DNA from: Comamonas koreensis
Lineage (GTDB): Bacteria; Pseudomonadota; Gammaproteobacteria; Burkholderiales; Burkholderiaceae_C
Reading direction: 5' to 3'
NCBI RefSeq assembly: GCF_021026195.1
Contig: NZ_JAJNCT010000021.1
Location: forward strand, 305,093-369,092
Length of the DNA: 64,000 bases
The position numbers and the translations under genes are program-made. How positions within the stretch are numbered: the first letter of the stretch is position 1; the number at the start of each line of letters is the position of its first letter. Below the pieces are notes generated by a model, which ran no database searches, was not told the origin of the DNA, and worked only from the letters and a program-made list of their open reading frames with translations. Shown here piece by piece: positions 1 to 8,380 of this stretch.

Positions 1-48
1 TGCCTCAAAGTAGCGGCGTACGACATCCATGTTCTGTGCTGTGTTCAT
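1..48 (-). CDS. N-terminus of an NTF2-like / SnoaL-type protein (partial)
   Basis: Only the first 16 codons lie in the window, reading leftward from an ATG at 46-48 and cut by the window edge. An AGGAGA ribosome binding site sits just upstream on the minus strand. The peptide begins MNTAQNMDVVRRYFEA, the helix-1 pattern (V-x-x-Y-F-x-A) usual at the start of NTF2-like and SnoaL-like proteins. It is divergent from the HxlR-type regulator at 167, so it is the probable target of that regulator. The family call rests on very few residues. Confidence 0.45.
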   Translation of the reverse strand, partial: MNTAQNMDVVRRYFEA

Positions 49-143
49 CTTCTCTCCTTGTTGAATAAGACAAGCTGCCGTGGGCAGATGCATGAAAAAC
101 GATGAGATTAAAGGTAGCGATCAATAGTTGCAATAAGACACTG

Positions 144-171
144 AAAAGTGACATAGGAACCAAAAAGTGAC
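144..171. promoter_or_regulatory. Direct repeat in the divergent control region (possible HxlR operator)
   Basis: The 9-mer AAAAGTGAC occurs twice, at 144-152 and 163-171, 19 bases apart, roughly two helical turns, between the NTF2-like gene and the HxlR gene. The second copy overlaps the GTG start of the regulator. Its position and spacing suit a dimeric winged-helix repressor controlling itself and the divergent gene. The regulatory role is inferred. Confidence 0.35.
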
Positions 172-589
172 CATCGACCCCGGCCGCCCTGCGTGGAACC
201 CTTATCTCGCCACCTGCCCGACCAGGCAGGTGCTCGATTGCGTAGCCGACAAATGGACCGTGCTGGTGCTGGGCCTGCTGCGCGCAGGGCCGTGGCGGTT
301 TGGGCAGTTGCGCAAGGGCATTGAGGGCCTGTCTCAAAAGATGCTGACGCAAACGCTGCGGGCGTTGGAGCGCGATGGCATCGTGCGGCGCGAAGTCTTT
401 GCCTGTTCGCCGCCCAAAGTGGAATACAGCCTGACTCCGCTGGGCCAGTCGCTGGCTGCAACGCTGGATGCGCTGCGCCTGTGGGCCGAGCGGCACATGG
501 ATGAGGTGATGCGCCATCGGGACAGCTACGACGAGGCGGCAGCACAGCAAGACCCGGCATTGGCAAAGCTGACCTGGGCGCCGCCGTGA
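167..589 (+). CDS. HxlR-family transcriptional regulator
   Basis: A 140-residue winged-helix protein of the HxlR family. The start is GTG at 167: an in-frame stop lies at 149-151, so no earlier start is possible. The N-terminus carries the family Cys (C17, in [11 protein letters not shown]) and a second Cys at 25, followed by the DKWT segment and the helix-turn-helix with the [15 protein letters not shown] recognition region, then the YSLTPLG wing. Many HxlR proteins sense electrophiles or oxidants through the N-terminal Cys, so redox sensing is plausible here but not shown. It is divergent from the NTF2-like gene at the left edge. Confidence 0.88.
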   Translation: MTIDPGRPAWNPYLATCPTRQVLDCVADKWTVLVLGLLRAGPWRFGQLRKGIEGLSQKMLTQTLRALERDGIVRREVFACSPPKVEYSLTPLGQSLAATLDALRLWAERHMDEVMRHRDSYDEAAAQQDPALAKLTWAPP

Positions 590-662
590 TTTTTTGCGCT
601 CCCGCACGCCAAATTGCCAGAGGTTGGCCGCAGGCCATTGCCCAGCCTGCGAAAATACCGGG

Positions 663-2207
663 ATGAGCGAAGCGCAGACCCCACAGAATATCCCCGAATC
701 CCCCGACGCCGCCGAAGCGGCCCAGTTCCCCGCAGATGCCCTGAAGATCGTGTCCATGGACATGGACGCCCAGGGCGTGGCGCGCCGTGCCGATGGCAAG
801 GTCGTCTTTGTCGATGGTGCGCTGCCTACTGAATGGGTGAGCGCCAAGACCCGGCGCAAGAAGAACAACTGGGAGCAGGCTGACCTGCTGCAGATCCACC
901 GCGAGTCCTCGCAGCGTGTGCGGCCCGGTTGCCCCAACTTTGGTTTGCATGCCGGTGCTTGCGGCGGCTGCAAGATGCAGCATCTGCATGTGGGCGCCCA
1001 GATTGCGACCAAGCAGCGCGTGCTGGAGGACAACCTCTGGCACCTGGGCAAGGTGGTGGCCGAGACGGTGATGCGCCCCATCGAAGGCCCCAGCTGGGGT
1101 TACCGCTTCCGCTCGCGCCTGTCGGTGCGCTATGTGGCCAAGAAGGGCAAGGTGCTGGTGGGCTTCCATGAGCGCAAGAGCCGCTACATCGCCGACATGG
1201 AAACCTGCAAGATCCTGCCGCCCCATGTCGATGCCTTGCTGATGCCGATGCGTGCGCTGATCGGCAGCCTCGATGCCCGCGAAACCTGCCCGCAGATCGA
1301 AGTGGCCTGCGGCGACCATGTCACCGCCTTGGTGCTGCGCCATCTAGAGCCGCTGAGCGACGCCGATATGCAGCGCCTGCGCGATTTCGCCGCAGCCCAT
1401 AACGTGCAATGGTGGCTGCAGCCCAAGGGGCCGGACACCGTGCACCTGATGGACGGCATCGGTGAGCAGCTGTCCTATGCGCTGCCCGATTTCGGCATCA
1501 CGATGCCGTTCAAGCCCACCGACTTCACCCAGGTCAACCCGCACATCAACCAGGTGCTGGTGACGCGCTCGCTGCGCTTGCTGGATGCGAAGAAGACCGA
1601 GCGCGTGATCGACTGGTTCTGCGGCCTGGGCAACTTCACGCTGCCCATCGGCACGATGGCCGGTGAGGTGCTGGGCATCGAGGGTTCGGAGACCCTGGTG
1701 CAGCGCTCGCACGAGAACTATGCCGCCAACAATGCCACGCGCCCCGAAGGTAATGCATTGGCGCCTACGCGCTTTGTGGCGCGCAACCTGTTCGAGATGA
1801 CGCCCGAGATGCTGATCGCCGATGGCCAGGCCGACAAGTGGCTGGTCGATCCACCACGGGAAGGCGCTTTTGCGCTGTCCAAGGCGCTGGCCGACATCCA
1901 CAAGGCCCGCCACCAGGTGCCCGATACCGCGCCGCTGCCTGACAGCGCCAAGGACTGGACACCGCCCAAGCGCATCGTCTATGTCAGCTGCAACCCCGCG
2001 ACCTTGGCACGCGATGCCGGCCTGCTGGTGCACCAGGCCGGCTACCGCTGTGTGGCCGCTGGCGTGGTCAACATGTTCCCGCACACCGCCCACGTCGAGA
2101 GCATGGCCGTGTTCGAATGGGATGGCCATGCACCTTCGGTGAAGACTGAGGTAGATGCGACCGAAGCCGAAGCAGAGGCTGCGGCAGAAGGCGCAGCAGC
2201 AGTCTGA
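663..2207 (+). CDS. rlmD: 23S rRNA (uracil-1939-C5)-methyltransferase RlmD
   Basis: This SAM-dependent enzyme methylates U1939 of 23S rRNA. From the ATG at 663 it has 514 residues. An N-terminal TRAM-like RNA-binding domain (about 25-80) is followed by the iron-sulfur cysteines (C90, C100, C103, with a later Cys in METCKILPP), the SAM-binding segment [14 protein letters not shown], the DPPREG motif and the catalytic Cys in [12 protein letters not shown]. The frame stays open upstream to 594, but those extra residues are Arg/Cys-rich and do not resemble the family. The C-terminus ends in an Ala/Glu-rich tail. It appears to be transcribed alone. Confidence 0.95.
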   Translation: MSEAQTPQNIPESPDAAEAAQFPADALKIVSMDMDAQGVARRADGKVVFVDGALPTEWVSAKTRRKKNNWEQADLLQIHRESSQRVRPGCPNFGLHAGACGGCKMQHLHVGAQIATKQRVLEDNLWHLGKVVAETVMRPIEGPSWGYRFRSRLSVRYVAKKGKVLVGFHERKSRYIADMETCKILPPHVDALLMPMRALIGSLDARETCPQIEVACGDHVTALVLRHLEPLSDADMQRLRDFAAAHNVQWWLQPKGPDTVHLMDGIGEQLSYALPDFGITMPFKPTDFTQVNPHINQVLVTRSLRLLDAKKTERVIDWFCGLGNFTLPIGTMAGEVLGIEGSETLVQRSHENYAANNATRPEGNALAPTRFVARNLFEMTPEMLIADGQADKWLVDPPREGAFALSKALADIHKARHQVPDTAPLPDSAKDWTPPKRIVYVSCNPATLARDAGLLVHQAGYRCVAAGVVNMFPHTAHVESMAVFEWDGHAPSVKTEVDATEAEAEAAAEGAAAV

Positions 2208-2212
2208 GACTG

Positions 2213-2233
2213 ACGGAGGATTACCCCCGTTTT
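2213..2233 (+). terminator. Weak intrinsic terminator after rlmD
   Basis: Arms ACGGAGG (2213-2219) and CCCCCGT (2224-2230) pair with one A/C mismatch around a four-base loop, and a short run of four T follows. It lies just after the rlmD stop. Confidence 0.4.
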
Positions 2234-2335
2234 AGGCACAAATGCTGTGATGCATGTGATTGATTAGCGTGCTGGAATGCCGTTAAGCTGGCAGGCTGAA
2301 CAACCGGGTATCCCGAATCTTTCCAAGGAGTCACC

Positions 2336-2743
2336 ATGAAAACCAAAGCAGTGCTGGAGTTGGCCGACGTCAAGGCGGTGTTGAATGCGGCCGAGGCCGA
2401 AGCGGTCAAGAATCAATGGATCGTGAGCATTGCAGTGGTGGATGATGGCGGCAACCTGCTGGGCATGATCCGCCGCGATGGTGCAGCCCCCGTGTCGGCC
2501 CACATCTGCGTGGCCAAGGCCCGCACCTCGGCGCTGGGTCGCCGCGAGAGCAAAGGCTTCGAAGACATGATCAATGGTGGACGCACCGCTTTCCTGAGCG
2601 CCCCGCTGATCGATGGCATGCTCGAAGGCGGCGTGCCTATCATGAAGGATGGCGAATGCCTGGGCGCCGTGGGCGTCAGCGGTGTCAAGGCACCGGAAGA
2701 TGCACAGATCGCCAAGGCGGGCATTGCAGCCCTGAGCCTGTAA
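2336..2743 (+). CDS. GlcG/HbpS-family protein
   Basis: A 135-residue single-domain protein of the GlcG/HbpS (DUF336) family. Family features are the SIAVVDDGGNLLG strand, the ARTSALGRRES helix and the C-terminal GAVGVSGVKAPEDAQIA segment. AAGGAG lies 7-8 bases before the ATG. Some relatives bind haem or corrinoids, others sit in glycolate or diol operons; here there is no catabolic neighbour, so the ligand is unknown. No signal peptide is visible, so it should be cytoplasmic. It looks monocistronic and ends at a strong terminator. Confidence 0.87.
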   Translation: MKTKAVLELADVKAVLNAAEAEAVKNQWIVSIAVVDDGGNLLGMIRRDGAAPVSAHICVAKARTSALGRRESKGFEDMINGGRTAFLSAPLIDGMLEGGVPIMKDGECLGAVGVSGVKAPEDAQIAKAGIAALSL

Positions 2744-2785
2744 GGCACAAATATCCTGCGTGGGCGTCAAGCCCATCAACGACGA

Positions 2786-2808
2786 AGCGGCCACTGGCCG
2801 CTTTTTTT
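2786..2808 (+). terminator. Intrinsic terminator after the GlcG-like gene
   Basis: A perfect 7-bp stem, AGCGGCC (2786-2792) with GGCCGCT (2796-2802), has a 3-base loop and is followed by seven T. Confidence 0.85.
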
Positions 2809-2832
2809 CATGTCTAAAGGCTGATCCGGGCG

Positions 2833-3924
2833 TCAAACCAGTGCCGGTGTGGCCGCCTGCATAAAGTGGGTGGTCGGCTCCGCACTGCCATCGTCGAGCA
2901 CCAGCACCCGCTCGGGCCAGCGCAGCGCTGCAAGCTTGAAGTCTTTCTCGGGCGGCTGGCCAGCGAGCCGGGCGGTCCAGCGGGCGCCCACGGAAAAGTC
3001 CACGCAAAATACATTGCCGCGCAGGCCGTGCCAGGCATGCGGGTTGATGTCGGCGAACAAATCCTGATCGCCCTTGCCCAGCACCGAGCGGTCGAGTTCA
3101 TGGATGCGGCGCCAGTAGTGGCCCACGATGACGGGCGTGCTGTCCGCATAGGCTTCCCACCAGGCCACACGCTCGACAAAGCGCCATTTGCCGCCGGCAT
3201 AGAAAGGCTCGGTGCCGCGGCGCTCCACACCGCAGCTCAGCACCTTCAGCGGGTTGTACTGGGATTTGTTCAGCTCGCTGTCGGCATGCGCGGGCATGAA
3301 GGGCGGGCAATGGGCGCCGTCTTCCAAGTGGTAGGGCCAGGCCTGGTTTTCGGCCTTCAGGCGGGCGGGAATGCCCAGGGTCTTGGCATGCAGATAGGCT
3401 TCCTGCTCCAGGCGGTCATAGTCCTGGGCGACATGGCCGGGCCGCAGCGCGCGGGCCTGGTTGACCTTGTCGTCGATCCAGGCCGCATGGACGATGCGCA
3501 GGTCGGCGCGCTCCAGTGCCAGAGGGAGCTGTCGCAGAAACGGCAGCATTTCCTCGTCAAACGCCTGGTCGGCGCGCGCATAGGGCGCATATTTGGGGTT
3601 GTCGGCCTCGATGCGCTCGTCAAAGTACCAGCCCGATCCGTCCTTGGCATCTTCGCGCATCAGGTTGATCTCGTGGTTGCCAAGCACTGCATAGGCGTTG
3701 CCGGCTTCTACCCAGCGGCGCACCAGGGCCAGCACGCCGGGGCTGTCGGGGCCCCGGTCACAGAAATCGCCGACAAAGACCAGCTTGCGGCCTGCGGGGT
3801 GGCCGCCATCGTCGTCATAGCCCAGATGCCGAACCAGCGCCTCCAGTGCCTGGCGCTCGCCGTGCACATCGCCGATGACATCCAACGGGCCGGCGGGCAA
3901 AGCTTGTACCAGGCTCATCGTCAC
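2833..3924 (-). CDS. Calcineurin-like metallophosphoesterase
   Basis: A 363-residue metal-dependent phosphoesterase. The binuclear metal motifs are in the usual order: GDVHG near residue 18, GDFCDRGPDS near 52 and GNHE near 81. The later His ligands appear to be in IVHAAW and IVGHYW. The start is GTG at 3924 with GGAA 4 bases upstream; ATG at 3918, two codons inside, is an equal alternative. The PrpE/ApaH-like core carries a long insert with WxYHLEDGAHCPPFMP. The substrate cannot be read from the sequence. Upstream is an AT-rich palindrome, and the gene is transcribed toward the GlcG-like gene. Confidence 0.85.
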   Translation of the reverse strand: MTMSLVQALPAGPLDVIGDVHGERQALEALVRHLGYDDDGGHPAGRKLVFVGDFCDRGPDSPGVLALVRRWVEAGNAYAVLGNHEINLMREDAKDGSGWYFDERIEADNPKYAPYARADQAFDEEMLPFLRQLPLALERADLRIVHAAWIDDKVNQARALRPGHVAQDYDRLEQEAYLHAKTLGIPARLKAENQAWPYHLEDGAHCPPFMPAHADSELNKSQYNPLKVLSCGVERRGTEPFYAGGKWRFVERVAWWEAYADSTPVIVGHYWRRIHELDRSVLGKGDQDLFADINPHAWHGLRGNVFCVDFSVGARWTARLAGQPPEKDFKLAALRWPERVLVLDDGSAEPTTHFMQAATPALV

Positions 3925-3979
3925 AGTATTCCGTCTTGTTGCGGCTCCAGGCGCTTGGTCCGGCGAGCCGCAGATTGCT

Positions 3980-3998
3980 ATGGATTAAAAATCCATTT
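3980..3998. repeat. Small AT-rich palindrome upstream of the metallophosphoesterase gene
   Basis: ATGGATT (3980-3986) and AATCCAT (3990-3996) form a perfect 7-bp inverted repeat around AAA, in the 141-base gap between folA and the phosphoesterase gene. It could be a weak terminator for folA (minus strand) or an operator for the downstream gene. Confidence 0.35.
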
Positions 3999-4065
3999 TG
4001 CATCAGTTTGCTGCGCTGTACCAGCATGGTGCCATCGGATACGCTGGCTGTCCTACCCGGGACGT

Positions 4066-4581
4066 TCAGGCTTTCCGACGCTGGTAGCAGACACAGGCAA
4101 AGGGCAGGCCGTTGCTGCTGGTCTGGGCGTCGCGCGAGACCTCCTGCCACTGCGCATCCAGCACCGGCGCATGGGCGTCGCCGTCAAAATCCTGGTCGAT
4201 TTCGGTGACCCAGACCTCGTCTGCCAGGGCCAGCGATTGGGCATAGATCTGCGCGCCGCCAATCACCCAGACCGGCTGGCCCAGTGCCTGGGCCGTCGCC
4301 AGCGCCTGTGGCAGGTCGGCCGCAACATGAACCTTTTCACTGGCGGGGCTTGGCTGCCAGCCGCTTTGGCGGGTAACGACCACATTGTCGCGGCCTGGCA
4401 GCGGGCGAAAGCGTGGCGGCAGCGAATCCCAGGTCTTGCGGCCCATGACGACGGTGCCTCCGGCCGTCTTTTGCTTGAAAAAGGCCATGTCCTCGGGCAG
4501 GTGCCAAGGCAGCTGGTTGTCGCGGCCGATCACGCCATTGCGGGCGCGGGCATAGATGAGGTGAATACGGGCTTGGGTCAT
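4066..4581 (-). CDS. folA: Dihydrofolate reductase
   Basis: A 171-residue FolA that reduces dihydrofolate to tetrahydrofolate with NADPH. The N-terminal IYARARNGVIGRDNQLPWHL segment and the catalytic acid in LPEDMAFFK (D31, aligning with E. coli D27) are present. The cofactor motifs VVMGRKTWDSLP and VWVIGGAQIY are intact. Its ATG overlaps the TGA of the acyltransferase gene in an ATGA arrangement, so the two are probably translationally coupled with folA second. thyA, a frequent partner of folA, is not present. Confidence 0.96.
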   Translation of the reverse strand: MTQARIHLIYARARNGVIGRDNQLPWHLPEDMAFFKQKTAGGTVVMGRKTWDSLPPRFRPLPGRDNVVVTRQSGWQPSPASEKVHVAADLPQALATAQALGQPVWVIGGAQIYAQSLALADEVWVTEIDQDFDGDAHAPVLDAQWQEVSRDAQTSSNGLPFACVCYQRRKA

Positions 4582-5657
4582 GGCTTGGGAGCCCCCCAGC
4601 GCGCAATGGCGCGGCGGCAGGCTTGGTAGATGGGGTGTTCGATGGCGTGGTAGTACAGCGCCGACAGCGCGACGAGCGCCGCCAGCACCAGCAACAGGCT
4701 CAGGGAGCGGTGCGGTATTTCCAGCGCCATCGAGGTGGTGAAACGCTGCGCGAGCTGGAACACCAGCAGATGCAGCAAATAGATGGCGAAGGCGTAGTCG
4801 CCCAATTTAGCGACCAGGCGCCATGCCGCATGGCGGGGCGCTGGCAGCAGCAAGGCGGCCCCTACCAGTGCGGTGGCGGCAGCCCCCACCAGCAGGGCAC
4901 GCTCTGGCCAGTGGAAAAAGCCGACGATGCCCGGCGCATACAAGGTGGCGGTGACGCTGTAGTACACGGCAGCCGCGCAGAGCAGGGCACTGGTCAGCAG
5001 CCAGGCCCACCAGCGCTGCTGCGGGTGGCGTTGCAGCCAGCGGTACACAAAGTAGCCGGCAAAGAACTCCAGCACCAGCGGCGCCGCATAGAACCAGACC
5101 AGCTGCGTCGCTTGCGAGAACATGTCCGGGCGGTAGCGGCCGCTAGCGGCGTAGTACAGCACCAGCGCGACGATCACCAGGCCCCAGGCCGCGAGTGTGC
5201 GGTCGCGCCAAGGCTTGGGCAGCAGCAGGCTGGCGCCGATGAGCAGGTAGAAATACAGCTCATACACCAGGGTCCAGATCACCGCATTGATGTGGAGGCT
5301 GAAATTGGCCGGGTAGAGCAGCGCGGACGAGAGCAGGTTCACATCCGGCGGCATGGCGCCCAGCGCCTGCAAGCCGAGGACGTACAGCAGCATAGCGGGC
5401 CACCAACCGGTGTAGATGCGGGAAAAGCGGGTGGCGACAAACTGGGCCGCGGGGCGCGGGCCGCTGGGGGTATTGGTGGTAGCGAGCGCCATGATGACGC
5501 CACTGATCACAAAGAAGATGTCGACACCGACAAAGCCGCCCTCGGCAATGGCGCGCAACCACTTGGGCAGATGCGGAAAAAAGCTGAACGACTGCGCATG
5601 GTAAAGCGCCACCCACAAGGCGGCAGCAAAACGCAGGATCTGGATGGACTGGATCAT
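4578..5657 (-). CDS. Acyltransferase-3 family membrane protein (OafA-like)
   Basis: A polytopic membrane protein of about 359 residues with roughly ten hydrophobic helices. It has the acyltransferase-3 signatures: the early ALYHAQSF segment with the conserved His, and FVGVDIFFVISGVIMAL. Family members O-acylate sugars of LPS, capsule or peptidoglycan at the inner membrane. No polysaccharide genes are nearby to name an acceptor. I start at ATG 5657 (MIQSIQILRF), where the family begins, rather than nine codons upstream. It overlaps folA by 4 bases. Confidence 0.85.
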   Translation of the reverse strand: MIQSIQILRFAAALWVALYHAQSFSFFPHLPKWLRAIAEGGFVGVDIFFVISGVIMALATTNTPSGPRPAAQFVATRFSRIYTGWWPAMLLYVLGLQALGAMPPDVNLLSSALLYPANFSLHINAVIWTLVYELYFYLLIGASLLLPKPWRDRTLAAWGLVIVALVLYYAASGRYRPDMFSQATQLVWFYAAPLVLEFFAGYFVYRWLQRHPQQRWWAWLLTSALLCAAAVYYSVTATLYAPGIVGFFHWPERALLVGAAATALVGAALLLPAPRHAAWRLVAKLGDYAFAIYLLHLLVFQLAQRFTTSMALEIPHRSLSLLLVLAALVALSALYYHAIEHPIYQACRRAIARWGAPKP

Positions 5658-5771
5658 GGCACGGTAGTGGGCGCAAGCGGTCAATGCCGGGCAGGCGCTG
5701 CAGCGGGCGTAGCAATGCGCATCCGCTTGGCAGTGCCTGTCACTCGCGTGCCGGGAGCGTGCGGCGCCCGC

Positions 5772-7397
5772 TCAGCGGAACAGCACGCCCGCTTCGTCCG
5801 GGTGCCAGGCAGGGTATTTTTCCATCACCTGCTCAAACAGTGCCGAGTCGGTCAGACGCAGCAACCAGGCTTGCAGGTGGGGCCAGGCGTGATTCTGCCA
5901 TGCGGCTTCGTCAATGCCGGCAAACTGGCGTACAAAGGGGCGGATGGCCATGTCGGCCAGGCTCGGGTCACGGCCAAATAGGTAGCCGGTGGCAGCCAGC
6001 TGCTGGTTCAATGCGCCCAAGAACTCGTTGGCCGTGGCCGCTGCGGCAGCCGCATCTGCTTGCGGATAGCGGCTGGGGTATTTGCAGCGGTCCAGTGCAG
6101 GTTTGAATTCGCTGTCATGGCGGGCGATCAGCGCCTGCATCTCGTCGAGGCTGCCGGCTGTGGGGCTCAGCCACTGGTCGGGGTCATTCTGGCGCAGCGC
6201 CCAGAGCATGATCTCCAGGCTCTCTTCCAGCACGGTGCCATCGGCCAGCACCAGGACAGGCACAGTGCCCTTGGGCGATGCATCCAGCAGCGCCTGGGGC
6301 TTGTCCTTGAGGACGACCTCGCGCAGCTGGCAGGCGATGCGGGCATAGGCCAGCGCCAGACGCGCCCGCATTGCATAGGGGCAGCGGCGGAAGGAGTACA
6401 GCACTGGCAGGCCTTGCAAGGCCTCTTGCTGCGCGGCCACTTTTTGCCGGCGCGATTGCTGCGAGCTGGCCTGGGTGTGGCCCAGGTGGGTGTCCCCACG
6501 CTCTTGCGCCAGGTCCATTTGGCGCTGGCGCTCGGCCAGCGAAGCGAGTTGCTCAGGCGTGCGGCTGCCATGGCAGTAGGGGCAGCTGACGCCGCGCACA
6601 TAGTGGGCATGGGCCAGCTCGTCCGCGCCCAGTGGCATGCGGCAGCTGCGGCAAAGCTGGTGCGGGCCGCGCACCAGGCCATGGCCGACCGAGACGCGCT
6701 CGTCAAACACAAAGCAGTCGCCCCACCACATCGATTCGTCTTCAGCCACCGTCTCCAGGTATTTGAGAATGCCGCCTTCAAGGTGGTAGACGTCCTCGAA
6801 GCCCTGGGTCTTCATGTAGGCGGTGGATTTTTCGCAGCGGATGCCACCGGTGCAGAACATCGCCACCTTTTGCTTGCCATGCAGCGCGCCGCCGGGCTGC
6901 GACTGCTCGGCCACCCATTGCGGAAACTCGGTAAAGCTCTTGGTGTGCGGGTTGATCGCGCCTTCAAAGCTGCCAATGCCCACCTCGTAGTCATTGCGGG
7001 TGTCCACCAACACCACATCGGGCTGGCTGATCAGCGCATTCCAGTCTTCGGGCTTTACATACTGGCCGGCATTGAGGGCCGGGTTCAGCTCGGGCACGCC
7101 CAGCGTGACGATCTCCTGCTTGAGCCGCACACGCATGCGGTAGAAGGGGTTGCTGTCGGCATGGGCCTCCTTGTGCACCAGGTTGGCCAGGCGCGGGTCG
7201 CGCTTGAGCCAGTCCAGCACCGCCTGCACATCGTCGGGCAGGCCGGCGATCGTGCCGTTGATACCTTCGTGGGCAAGCAGCAGCAGGCCCTTGACCTGGT
7301 GCTGGTCACAGAGCGCCTGCAAAGGCTGCTGCCATTGGGCAAACTCCGGCAGGTCGATGAACTGGTAAAGCGCGGCGGTAAGGTATTGCTGGGACAT
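5772..7397 (-). CDS. TrhO-type rhodanese fused to a glutathione S-transferase domain
   Basis: A 541-residue two-part protein. Residues 1-about 280 match TrhO (YceA), which hydroxylates U34 of tRNAs to ho5U: an N-terminal ferredoxin-like domain, a rhodanese domain with catalytic Cys182 in FCTGGIRCEK, and a C-terminal Cys cluster (CRSC near 249, CPYC near 272). After a Gln-rich linker (about 285-328), residues 329-541 form a glutathione transferase: a thioredoxin fold with CPYA at 339-342, the KGTVPVLVLADG and EESLEIM glutathione-binding segments, then a helical domain. TrhO alone is usually about 320-350 residues, so this is a real fusion; no frameshift is needed. The role of the GST part is unknown. 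Confidence 0.9.
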   Translation of the reverse strand: MSQQYLTAALYQFIDLPEFAQWQQPLQALCDQHQVKGLLLLAHEGINGTIAGLPDDVQAVLDWLKRDPRLANLVHKEAHADSNPFYRMRVRLKQEIVTLGVPELNPALNAGQYVKPEDWNALISQPDVVLVDTRNDYEVGIGSFEGAINPHTKSFTEFPQWVAEQSQPGGALHGKQKVAMFCTGGIRCEKSTAYMKTQGFEDVYHLEGGILKYLETVAEDESMWWGDCFVFDERVSVGHGLVRGPHQLCRSCRMPLGADELAHAHYVRGVSCPYCHGSRTPEQLASLAERQRQMDLAQERGDTHLGHTQASSQQSRRQKVAAQQEALQGLPVLYSFRRCPYAMRARLALAYARIACQLREVVLKDKPQALLDASPKGTVPVLVLADGTVLEESLEIMLWALRQNDPDQWLSPTAGSLDEMQALIARHDSEFKPALDRCKYPSRYPQADAAAAAATANEFLGALNQQLAATGYLFGRDPSLADMAIRPFVRQFAGIDEAAWQNHAWPHLQAWLLRLTDSALFEQVMEKYPAWHPDEAGVLFR

Positions 7398-7638
7398 GGA
7401 GAAAATCTACGAAAGATGCCTGCTGGTGGGCAGCATCTGTCGGGTATGGCATGGGAAAAGCCGGGTGGACGGGAGGAGGGCCCTGGCATCCCTGGCTTGG
7501 GATGGCTGCATGGGGCTGGCGGGCAGCGCCAGCGCAGGCAGCACAGGGCCGGCCGCAGTCCAACGGCTGAACATCGTACTGTATCTGAATCGCCCATTGC
7601 TAGATCTGGATCAGCAAAATGGCCCGGCGCGCAGACGT

Positions 7639-7662
7639 AAAAAAGCCCGGCGGGGCCGGGCT
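7639..7662 (-). terminator. Intrinsic terminator for the DUF3617 lipoprotein gene
   Basis: The stem AGCCCGGC (7644-7651) with GCCGGGCT (7655-7662) has a GGG loop. The A-run at 7639-7644 is the T-run on the minus strand, just after the stop at 7682. Confidence 0.85.
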
Positions 7663-7681
7663 GCGCAACGGGTGCCAAGCC

Positions 7682-8212
7682 TTACTTGGGGCTCAGACCG
7701 GTGATGTCGTAGAAGTTGATCTTGCCACCACCGTCGAACACACGGTCGCCGGGGTTGATGCCGGCAGGGCAGGCACCCAGGTACTCGCCCTTGATATTGC
7801 GGGTGGTCTCCACGGTGCTGCCATCGGGCATTTGCTGCTTGGTGACAGACAGCACATGGAAGTTGTGCTGGAAGTCGCCGGTGATCTTGCGGCTGCTTTC
7901 GATGCGCTGCTCCGTCTGGCCCACCTTGCAGTTGGAGGTGAACTGCCAGCCGTTGCTGTCTTTCATGCTCGCTGTCTTGCACTGCTGCACATCGTACTTG
8001 GCCTTTTGCAGTTCGCGGGTCTTGTAGAAAGTGTCCTTGTCCATGCAGTCCTGGAACTGGACCGTCTGGCCATCCTGGTCGGTGGAGCTGATTTGCCAGT
8101 GGCCCGACTTGGGGCGCGGCAGGTCTTCGATATCGCCGGTGGAGGCGCAGCCTGCTGCCAGCAAGGCGGCAGCAACGGCGGACAGGGAAGCGAGGTAGCG
8201 GGTGGAAAGCAT
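7682..8212 (-). CDS. DUF3617-type lipoprotein
   Basis: A 176-residue exported lipoprotein. From ATG 8212, with AGGA five bases upstream, it has a signal peptide ending in the lipobox LAAGC (Cys22), then a domain of DUF3617 type that begins PKSGHWQIS and contains paired Cys (QDCMDK, QQCKTA, SNCKVG, GACPAG). Proteins of this type are small periplasmic or outer-membrane-anchored proteins of unknown role. The frame is open eight codons further upstream, but without a ribosome binding site. It is monocistronic with its own terminator. Confidence 0.8.
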   Translation of the reverse strand: MLSTRYLASLSAVAAALLAAGCASTGDIEDLPRPKSGHWQISSTDQDGQTVQFQDCMDKDTFYKTRELQKAKYDVQQCKTASMKDSNGWQFTSNCKVGQTEQRIESSRKITGDFQHNFHVLSVTKQQMPDGSTVETTRNIKGEYLGACPAGINPGDRVFDGGGKINFYDITGLSPK

Positions 8213-8380
8213 GGATGTCCTCTCGGTGGTTGTCATTCTGCGTAGCTGCAGAGTGTTTTTTTACAAGAACGCGTTGTTACTTTATATCCTAGGCGGGAGG
8301 CTGCTGACACATTGTCTGACAAGGGCCGGGCCGCGTGTAGGAGAGCATCCGGCAGCTGCTTGGGGCAGCCCTGGGGGGCG

